From Flaccisagitta enflata (taxonomy: Eukaryota > Chaetognatha > Sagittoidea > Aphragmophora), in the NCBI GenBank assembly GCA_965153355.1, contig OZ231127.1:30566001-30630000 (forward strand): a stretch of 64,000 nucleotides of DNA, read 5' to 3'. A program made the position numbers and the translations under genes. Numbering within the stretch: position 1 is the stretch's first letter; each line of letters begins with the position of its first letter. Below the pieces are notes generated by a model. That model saw only the letters and a program-made list of their open reading frames with translations, was not told the origin of the DNA and ran no database searches. This document shows positions 56,706 to 64,000 of this stretch, piece after piece.

Positions 56706-57071
56706 TTATCGCGGTCCTTCATCGCACTTCAGGCCGCAGTGATTTTTGGTTGTTGGGGGGAAGCGATCGCCCCTAACAGTCCTTCTCTCATGGGCTAAAC
56801 TCCCGACGATTACGATCGGCTGGCCCTTCCGGCTAACGACCCCATCCGGGGTGGCAACGGCCCGTAACCAAACCAAACCGGCGTAACGCTTCAGCCCTAC
56901 GTTGAGACCCGCGCCCACCCAAAAGCCTTTCCTCTTTACCATGTGTTGTCCAGTCGGCTTGGAAAAACAAAGTACCCCTTTGGGCTGTGAGCTCGGTGGG
57001 GGAATAATCCATGGCTTTGACGTTTGAACAGTATTTTGCGGAGGGAACGCTTTTGGAACAAACAAAAACAC
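56706..57071 (-). CDS. Unassigned 121-residue ORF in the GC-rich block
   Basis: The open right-arm version of the 24160-24540 block. The best-looking part reads MVKRKGFWVGAGLNVGLKRY and continues AGLVWLRAVATPDGVVSRKG. The left arm has an in-frame stop and other differences, so the frame is not kept under clear constraint. I recognise no family; it may be repeat-derived. Confidence 0.25.
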   Translation of the reverse strand: MFLFVPKAFPPQNTVQTSKPWIIPPPSSQPKGVLCFSKPTGQHMVKRKGFWVGAGLNVGLKRYAGLVWLRAVATPDGVVSRKGQPIVIVGSLAHERRTVRGDRFPPTTKNHCGLKCDEGPR

Positions 57072-57091
57072 AAAAACATTTTACGCGAAAT

Positions 57092-57403
57092 AACAAGCCC
57101 GACCGGGCAACGATGCGTCCGGACCGTGTCTCTGCGTGTATTGATCATGTGACATATATGGAGAGACAGATGGACGAACAGACGGGTGAAACGACTAAGT
57201 AGGAAAGGAGGGTCTCAAAACATGCTGGTTGAATACTTGTTTCAGTAGACAGTATAGATCTCACCGTTGCCAAAAACAGCCGAGAAACGCGGTTTTTGCA
57301 TTTGCGTAACGGACATACCGACTGACGGACGGACAGACAGAAAGACGGACGGACGGACGGACAGACCTTCTTATAGAGATGCGTTCCTGACGGACGCATC
57401 TAA
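57092..57403 (+). mobile_element. Hairpin-ended element, GATGCGT version, uninterrupted
   Basis: AACAAGCCCGACCGGGCAAC, GATGCGTCCGGACCGTGTCT, GACG/GACA units (57320-57364), CTTATAGAGATGCGTTCCTG, ACGGACGCATCTAA. It gives the empty site for the 23711-24069 insertion. Confidence 0.7.
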
Positions 57404-57532
57404 CTACATGACAGCGCAGATATAAGCACCCCTTAACTAGTAACAAAATAAAGATTAAAGCATTTGCACTAAACGCATATACTAAGCTACCCGATTGCGC
57501 CACAATACAAACCATTTGACATATTTCAACAA

Positions 57533-57545
57533 CGGCAACAACAGC

Positions 57546-57616
<71 letters not shown>

Positions 57617-57660
57617 CCACAACCACAACCACAACCACAACCACAACAACAACAACGACG
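57533..57660. repeat. (CAA)n microsatellite
   Basis: About 27 CAA units, then CCACAA units and ACGACG; partner of (TTG)n at 23228-23366. Confidence 0.9.
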
Positions 57661-57674
57661 ACGACAACCGAAAA

Positions 57675-57889
57675 GGTTTTTAGTCGGGTGATACGCCACT
57701 CTACACCCCGTTTTGTCCGTCTGTCCGTCCATTGGCTGGTCGGTCGGTTGGTCGGTTGGTAAGTCCGTCACAATCTACTTTTTTTTGTTTTTGACTTCAC
57801 TGCTTCAGCCCAAATGGTCAAGTTACCACAAATACGGCCCCTGCCCACCAGTGCGCGACTGGGGTACCGAGTATCCGGCTTTGTTTTGA
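57675..57889 (-). mobile_element. Hairpin-ended element (partner of 23014-23216)
   Basis: TTTTTAGTCGGGTGATACGC, CACTCTACACCCCGTTTTG, GTCC/GGTC units (57715-57768), GCCCCTGCCCACCAGTGCGC, GAGTATCCGGCTTTGTTTTG. Confidence 0.65.
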
Positions 57890-57950
57890 CCAGTCCTGCG
57901 GGTAATTTCAGTTCAGATGATGATCGTATGCGAATAGAATGAAACAGAGT

Positions 57951-57986
<36 letters not shown>

Positions 57987-58702
57987 CCTCTACAAACAGT
58001 GACAAGGATTTAAATAGTTTGGAGCGGTGTTCGCGTTCGGTGACATGTTTTTAAAGAAGACATCATGAAAGTCGGCGCGATGACGGGGCATCCGTTCATT
58101 CGACCTTTTAATACGGACCGAACATCCGTTATTCAACCCTTTGTATCAAATTCGTATCAATAGTACAAACAATGCGACGATCCCACGGGAAGGAAGTTCA
58201 CACAATCATCCCAGAGCATCATATATCACTCAAATGCTGGGGGCCAGATGGGTATCCTAATTCATAGACACTAGTCCCTGTGAGAAATGATAACAAGGAG
58301 TTTTTTCTCTCTTTTTTTAATAAATGGCGCAGCTTGCACCGGGCAATGCAAAGATAAACAGAAATTAGAGTTAGGACATGTACATGCTTGTTTTAACCCA
58401 TGGTACAGTGCGCGCGAGAGAGAGAGAGAGAGAGAGACAGAGCGGACAGAAGGATAGAGAGAAAATGAGATAAAGAACATAACAGTTGAACATAGGCGAA
58501 GGGGAAAAGAATAAGAAATAGAGATGAAATATTTGAAAGAGGAAACGCAAATAAAAGAGAATAAAAGCAAGCTGGGTCGTGTAAAACAAAAGGTGGTAAA
58601 AATGTGGCGAGTGAAAAGACAAAGATCGAGGAAGATCTTCGAGGCAGACTGGCTGTCGCCAGATGCGTCGCTTCCCCTCACCAAATCAAATATGGTCACC
58701 TG

Positions 58703-58705
<3 letters not shown>

Positions 58706-58776
<71 letters not shown>
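58706..58776. repeat. (CT)n microsatellite
   Basis: About 35 CT units; partner of (GA)n 21909-21976. Confidence 0.9.
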
Positions 58777-58780
<4 letters not shown>

Positions 58781-58867
58781 TACCGGATCGGCAAATGAAT
58801 CTAAAAATATCTTTGAAACTTCATACATGACAACAAGTAAAGACCACGCGTAGCAACGCCGCAACAA

Positions 58868-58926
58868 CACGTGACAATGCGGCAAAGTCACGTGACAATG
58901 CGGCAAAGTCACGTGATCATCACGTG
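58868..58926 (-). promoter_or_regulatory. Array of four CACGTG palindromes (partner of 21725-21804)
   Basis: CACGTG at 58868, 58889, 58910 and 58921: spacings 21, 21 and 11. The left arm has the same pattern with one extra 21-bp unit. It lies about 2.8 kb upstream of lipocalin C; about 1.16 kb of that distance is a later MITE. Confidence 0.45.
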
Positions 58927-59939
58927 GCAACGTAGACGGGGAATCTGGCGACAGAAGATTGGACGAAGAAACCAATGAAAGTTGACTCAGGTGACATTTG
59001 GGGACTTTTTTTTGAGGGAGAATCGGCGGTGACTTGAAAAAAAAAAGAAACTCTTTTGTTAACTTCTTTATCTCCTTTTCCATTTTAGGTCAATACGGAG
59101 CCCATAGATACAAAATACAAAATCATTATCATATGTACTCATTTGAGGGTCTTAAATTGAGAACTTGGGCGAAGGACGTCAGCTGGCGCTGTGTGTATCA
59201 AGCAGATCAACTAAGTATCATTTTCTTTGGTTCTTTTATTGGGCCATTTCGATTTCACTTTTTCGAATTGGGACCCTGACCCCACCTGTATAGAATGTCA
59301 TTTTTTCTCTTACATCACACATGTGTCCAAATCAATCCCAGAGACTTATTGAACATGGCCAAGGCCACGTAAGCCAACAGCCCAGATGGTGCAAAATGGC
59401 AGATAACCATTGAGACAAAAAAAAGCTAGTTTAACGGACGGACAGATTCCCTGTGCCCCCCCCCAAAAAAAGACACCAAAATTTAGCAAGAACAATTCAA
59501 GTACATTCACATGTTTTCCTTTTAAAAAACTCGAACGCATTGCATAATTCTTGATTATTTGTCCTCGTAACAATTTCGGCGACAAAATAAAATATTACGT
59601 AAGATCAGACCCACTTAATCAGAAAAGGGCGTTAACGATTGAGTCCCTGAAACCACATGGTTCATCCATTGCATTTCCCATGGAATCTAGAATCAACACA
59701 TTTATGAGAACAATGCCGCGTGCTACTTTAAAACACACCAAAAAGAAAAAAAAAAGGCTGGTATGAAAAAAAAGAAAAGAAAAGGATTTCAAAAAGTCTC
59801 TTTCATAATAACTCTCAAAACCTGAATACCAAAAAAGAAAAAAAACCTTGTTCGACAGACTGGTAGACCAACGGACATACAGACAGAAGGTTGGATGGAT
59901 AGACCGACAAAGTGACTTGTATTTTTAAGGTTTTATATA

Positions 59940-61102
59940 CAGTACGATGGGAGCGATGACGACCTAGACTGGTTGATAGATTATAGGTATCCTAATTTTA
60001 TTTGTATCATGTAATATTTTAGATCTAGGCTAATTAAAGGTTGCTCTATTGAATGAATGCATTTGCATCTCTTAAATCTCAACTTGTGACTTGACTTTAT
60101 CAATACTTTATTTTCCGAGGTTCTAACCAATTTTATTAGATCAGATGAAAAATTTCATATAGTATTGAAAAAAAAATCAGCTCAATCGGATCATTTTTAT
60201 AGGTTTTACGGCTATGTTTAATAAACAAAAATTATGCAAATTAATTTCTAGGCAAAACTTAAAACAGCCATAAAACCTGTAAAAATGGACCAATTGAGTT
60301 GATTTTTTTTTAAAACTGTATAAAATTTTCCACCCAATCTATTGAAATAGATTAGAACTTTGAAAAATAAAGTTTTGATGAGGTCAAGTCGCAAGTTGAA
60401 GTTTGAAAGACGCAAACATTTTCACTCAATAAAGCAACCTTTATTTAACCTAGATCTCAAATATTTCATGATACAAATGAAATTAAGGTACAGTAGATCT
60501 CGTCTAGACTTGAGATAACGGGGGCAAGCATTGTGGAAAGACGAATGAAGGCAAGGGAGCGATATTTAGATTATAGACTAATCAAAGGATGATTAATTCC
60601 CCATGATAGCTGGTTGCCATGGAAACACATTTCCATGTATTCTCGCTAAAGTATCAATATTTTGAGAGATTTTTTTAGGGAACATTGCTTAAAATAAAAT
60701 TTGCTACAACTTTCCCACAGTATGTTCTGTAAGAATGTTGCTCGTTTAGCCGTTGCTAGGGAGCGTATCTATGTGTGACAACCCCTAGCAACCGCTAAAC
60801 GAGCGACATTCTTACAGAACATACTGTGGGAAAATTGTAGTAAATTTTATTTTAAGAAATATTCCCTAAAAAATCTCTCAAAATATTAATACTTTAGCGA
60901 GAATACATGGAAATGTGTTTCCATGGCAACCAGCTATCATGGGCAATAAAGCATCCCGTTATTAGTCTATGTTTGAAATATCACTCCTCTGGCTTCATTT
61001 GTTTTCCTTCAATACTTGCCCCCATTATTTCAAGTCTAAACGAGATCTACTGTACCTAAAATCTATCCTCCAGTCAAGGTCGTCATTGCTCCCATCGTAC
61101 TG
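59940..61102. mobile_element. 1163-bp TA-flanked MITE made of two internal palindromes
   Basis: The ends CAGTACGATGGGAGCGATGA and TCATTGCTCCCATCGTACTG are inverted repeats of about 50 bp, flanked by TA (59938-59939, 61103-61104). The left arm reads GTTTTATATATGCGGCC without it, so the insertion duplicated TA. Inside are two long palindromes: one of about 500 bp (59990-60490, centre about 60235) and one of about 570 bp (60490-61060, centre about 60773). No transposase. Confidence 0.85.
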
Positions 61103-61569
61103 TATGCGGCCACTAGATAGCAGCCAGATTGCTTGATAACCGTTGATTATGGCTCTGATAATTCTTTTTGAAAAGGAGCATGAGACTATATAGATGGCTA
61201 AGTCCGTCGCAGATTGCCTTTTTGGGCTTTTCCAGGTGAGGGCGAGCAGTTTTTAGTCCCTCACTCCCCGCCAGTGACTGGTATTGGCTGTGTATCCGAT
61301 TTAGTTTTCCTCACTGTTTAGTGATTAAGCTCATTGCTCATTGGTCAAAAAAAGCTAAGATCTTTTTTTGATTTTTTTTAAATACTTTTTTTGCCTTTTT
61401 TTTTTTTTTTTGACAGAACAAAAGAACTACGAAAATGGCCCGAGGGAGGGGAAGAGGGGCACTCCGTTTCGTAGAGACGCGAGGACTTATTTACGAGGCT
61501 GCGATGAAGAGACACTCCAGACGATACTTCAAGGTTCTTCAACTCCTTCAATGTTTTATAACGTTTGTG

Positions 61570-61576
61570 TATAAAA
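61570..61576 (+). promoter_or_regulatory. Candidate TATA box of lipocalin C
   Basis: TATAAAA about 200 bp upstream of the ATG, at the same relative place as in gene B. Confidence 0.4.
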
Positions 61577-61768
61577 ATCGAGCTAATTCCTATTTGCTGA
61601 TTCAGGAAATCAGATTCTACACAATCAAGACTGAAAAATATCGTTTTATTCTTTTTCGTTTTCTCTTAATTAGCTTATCCGCGCTTTGAAACTGCGACGT
61701 AAAGAATTTCATTCTTATTACGTTTTCCATTCTTCTTCTTTCAGATACCAAGGAGCATAAGAGGCATC

Positions 61769-61861
61769 ATGAAATCTTTGTTGGGGTCTTTTGTTTGCGT
61801 TTTGCTTTTTGCCCTCACGAGGGCGCAAGTCGTCACTTGGCTGGATGGACCTTGCCCTAAG
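61769..61861 (+). CDS. Lipocalin C (apolipoprotein-D-like), exon 1 with signal peptide
   Basis: The ATG at 61769, 31 codons, phase 0, donor GTTAGT: the same structure as gene B. The peptide MKSLLGSFVCVLLFALTRA differs from B at two signal-peptide positions (L to S, T to A), while the mature start QVVTWLDGPCPK is identical. The gene faces away from B. Its upstream region is the mirror image of that of B apart from the inserted 59940-61102 MITE. Confidence 0.85.
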
Positions 61862-62145
61862 GTTAGTACGTTTTATTTTAATAACCTTTTCAAAGAAATG
61901 CTTTTTTTCGGTGCCGTTTAACTGGTCAACCCACTGACACCGGATACGAATGTTGCTGAACATCTTTTGCCACTTGGTCGGCTATTCTGGCTCCGTAACG
62001 ACTATCAGGGTTGTCCTTGTTCAAAAATGACGGCGGTTGATTATGCTTTACTGATAACTGATCAGTGATTACTGAATCAGTGTTTCTCGGCAAAACACAG
62101 ATATCCTGATCATCTACCGCAATTGCGTTACAACAGAACTATGAA

Positions 62146-62253
<108 letters not shown>

Positions 62254-62265
62254 TACCATTCGCAG

Positions 62266-62454
62266 GTAACGACAAAGGAGAACTTTGACATTCAATCTTA
62301 CATGGGAAGATGGTACGACATTGAAAAATACCCAAACTCTTTTCAAAATGGAAAATGTGGCATCGCCAATTACACACTTTTGACTGATGGCACAGTGAAA
62401 GTCAACAACACAGAAATCGGCAAAAACGGTTCTCCTAGTACCTCCATTGGGCAG
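62266..62454 (+). CDS. Lipocalin C (apolipoprotein-D-like), exon 2
   Basis: 189 bp, acceptor CATTCGCAG, donor GTCAGA, phase 0 on both sides. The translation matches exon 2 of gene B residue for residue (MGRWYDIEKYPNSF, GKCGIANYTLL). Exons 3 and 4 are not in the window: intron 2 is enlarged here by two MITEs (62514-63260, 63323-63963), and exon 3 would lie beyond 64000 if the duplication includes it. Whether C is a full gene or a 5' fragment is open. Confidence 0.85.
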
Positions 62455-62513
62455 GTCAGAGGTCAATTATGAAACGTAAACAATGTCTACTTTTATTGCC
62501 CTTCAAGGTCTAC

Positions 62514-63260
62514 GTGTAGGAGACGGCCGCACTAAGTTTAAACCTTTCCAACCATAGTTATATCACCAAATTCAACAGGGTTGAACAATTTGATGGGCAG
62601 GAATTGCGTTTTAGGGGTAGGGTTGAGTTTAGGGGTAGGGTTGAGTTAAGGGGTAGGGATGAGTTTAGGGGTAAGGTTGGGTTTAGGGGAGGGTTGGGTT
62701 TAGGGGTAGGGTTGGGTTTAGGGGTAGGGTTGGGTTTAGGGGTTGGGTTTAGGGGTAGGGTTGGGTTTAGGGGTTGGGTTGGGTTTAGGTTTAGTTTTGG
62801 GTTTAGGGGTTGGGTTGGGTTTTGGGGTTGGGTTTTGGGGTAGGGTTGGGTCTAGGGGTAGGGTTGGGTTAAGGGGTAGTTTTGAGATTAGGGATAGGGT
62901 TGGGCTTAGGGGTAGGGGTAGGGTAAAGTATAGGGCTAGGGTTGAGATTAGGGGTAGGGTTGAGTTTAGGGGTATGATTGGGTTTAGGGGTATGGTTGGG
63001 TTTAGGGGTAGGGTTGGGTTTAGGGGTAGGGTTGGGTTTAGGGGTAGGGTTGGGTTTAGAGGTAGGGTTGGGTTTAGAGGTAGGTTTGGGTTTGGGGGTA
63101 GGGTTGGGTTCAGGGGTGGGGTTGGGTTCAGGGTGGGGTTGGGTTCAGGGGTGGGGTTGGATTCAGGGGTAGGGATGTCGCTAAAAATTCATTGTAAGAG
63201 TGGCATCGCATGAAAAAATGCTAAAATGAACATTTTCGTAAGTGCGGCCGTCTCCTACAC
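62514..63260. mobile_element. 747-bp MITE with perfect 19-bp TIRs and a telomere-like satellite core
   Basis: GTGTAGGAGACGGCCGCAC (62514-62532) is matched exactly in reverse complement at 63242-63260. The interior is mostly a GGTAGGGTTGGGTTTAGGG-type array (62613-63175). The insert is absent from intron 2 of gene B, where flanking homology is continuous. Target duplication not clear. Confidence 0.75.
62613..63175 (+). repeat. G-rich TTAGGGG-like minisatellite
   Basis: About 30 degenerate units of GGGTTTAGGGGTAGGGTTG (18-19 bp, with shorter variants), strongly strand-asymmetric with G-runs on the plus strand and therefore likely to form G-quadruplexes. Open frames through it (Gly/Leu/Val/Arg repeats) are not genes. 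Confidence 0.85.
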
Positions 63261-63322
63261 CTTTGCCTATTTCAATAGGAGTATTCTTAACTGCTAAATT
63301 ACGTTTTAACGAAAGTTTTGTA

Positions 63323-63963
63323 CAGAGGAAGGAGAAATATAAGATGTGAACCCCCCTAAAACTGTAGCACCCCCCCCCCTTACAGCTCAAACTACAGCAA
63401 TAAATAATAAATTTAATATTGCTAATTAAAGTTTATGACTATACAAGTGGCGCCACCAGAGCAATTTTACAATTTCAATTCCAGTCTCAAATTATAATAA
63501 AAAAACCTTGATTTTTTAAACTTTTAGTAATACTTAATTTCAATACTTTATTAAGCTATATTTTGACTAAAAAAACAAAAATGAAAAATCGCTCTGGTGA
63601 CGCCACTTGTATTAATATAAATATTTTTCCTCTACCTTGAGAATGTCTTCTCCCTCTCTGTCATGTGATTGTCTGGGCAATCCTAGATTGTCTTGGCCAA
63701 TTCATGCCACTGTCTCTCTCTCTTTTCCTTCTTCTCCTATTTGCTTTAAATTCTCTCTCTTTCTCTCATGTTTCATTCTGCGTCCATGCCATGAACTATG
63801 ACACATCGATTAGTGTCGAAAATTTGGTGACTCTCTGTCAATCGTACATGATATCCTCATTAATAATCGTTTTATCTCAAGTCTATAATCTAATTGGTTA
63901 GAGCTGTAGGGGGGGGTGCTACAGTTTTTAGGGGGTTCACACCTTATATCAATCTCCTCTCTG
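63323..63963. mobile_element. 641-bp TA-flanked MITE with a nested inverted repeat
   Basis: The ends CAGAGGAAGGAGAAATATAA and TTATATCAATCTCCTCTCTG extend as inverted repeats of about 55 bp through GTGAACCCCCCTAAAACTGT and CTACAGTTTTTAGGGGGTTC, flanked by TA (63321-63322, 63964-63965). A second inverted pair lies inside: TACAAGTGGCGCCACCAGAG and CTCTGGTGACGCCACTTGTA (about 63441, 63593). Absent from gene B intron 2. Confidence 0.75.
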
Positions 63964-64000
63964 TATTGAATCTTGTTTTCTTTCTCATTTGCGTTATCTT

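Noticed and set aside
61435-61689. 84-residue Arg-rich ORF (MARGRGRGALRF...) conserved in the left arm (20323-19985, minus)
   Set aside because: The frame is similar in both arms, but the start codon is not conserved (one-base indel at the ATG), and it overlaps the candidate TATA box and 5' UTR of the lipocalins. Similarity is explained by the inverted duplication.
62604-63213. Gly/Leu/Val/Arg repeat ORFs of up to 156 residues
   Set aside because: They read through the G-rich telomere-like minisatellite inside a MITE; all frames are similarly open.
62490-64000. Search for lipocalin C exon 3 inside the window
   Set aside because: The intron is filled by two MITEs and no segment resembling the TDY/VYSC block is present before 64000.

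Overview
This is eukaryotic, almost certainly invertebrate metazoan, nuclear DNA. The genes are split by GT-AG introns, the dinucleotide and trinucleotide repeats are very long, and the mobile elements are of animal type (a BEL/Pao-like LTR retrotransposon, a CR1/L2-like LINE with an SGNH ORF1, foldback elements and TA-flanked MITEs). I cannot fix the phylum. A short interstitial CCCTAA tract and the CR1/L2-type LINE would fit a lophotrochozoan or an invertebrate deuterostome, but this is only a lean. Nothing is organised like a prokaryotic genome.

Genes. (1) A cluster of secreted apolipoprotein-D-like lipocalins. Gene B (minus strand) is complete if four phase-compatible exons are joined: 19894-19802, 19386-19198, 18458-18308 and 1896-1763. 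They give 188 residues with a signal peptide, all three lipocalin signature regions and an ApoD-like set of four mature cysteines. Gene A (minus, 926-840 and 521-333) lies just downstream in tandem and runs off the left edge. Gene C (plus, 61769-61861 and 62266-62454) is a near-identical copy of the 5' half of gene B and runs off the right edge. (2) Two adjacent plus-strand exons (47503-47693, 48244-48398) of an SLC6 sodium- and chloride-dependent neurotransmitter/amino-acid transporter, covering extracellular loop 2 and TM4-TM5. (3) Retroelement genes: a three-zinc-knuckle gag (3868-5736) and LINE ORF1/ORF2 (34405-38726). A few short ORFs are unassigned.

Layout. 1-2 kb: lipocalin A and the last exon of B. 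2.9-8.6 kb: an LTR retrotransposon (LTRs differ at two positions by eye) carrying gag but no pol, inside the last intron of gene B. 8.6-17.9 kb: intronic nest of foldbacks, MITEs and minisatellite-bearing repeats. 18.3-19.9 kb: exons 3-1 of gene B. 19.0-31.2 kb and 54.1-64 kb: arms of one large, interrupted inverted duplication that carries the 5' half of the lipocalin gene in each arm. 31.2-54.1 kb: the spacer, with an old LTR fragment, the LINE, the SLC6 exons and long (CT)n tracts.

Repeated themes. (a) A family of about 20 short elements built as hairpin, subterminal inverted repeat, variable GACG/GGAC minisatellite, matching hairpin and TAAA end; a second version uses a different inverted repeat in the same architecture. 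(b) A second family built around GACGAAGTCCTGTAG and GGGCAACGGGTACC modules with a roughly 21-bp minisatellite. (c) Nearly every 3' splice site found follows directly on a simple-repeat pyrimidine tract, up to about 0.4 kb at the SLC6 exon. (d) The two arms act as filled/empty-site controls for several insertions. All alignments were done by eye; identities and boundaries are approximate unless stated.
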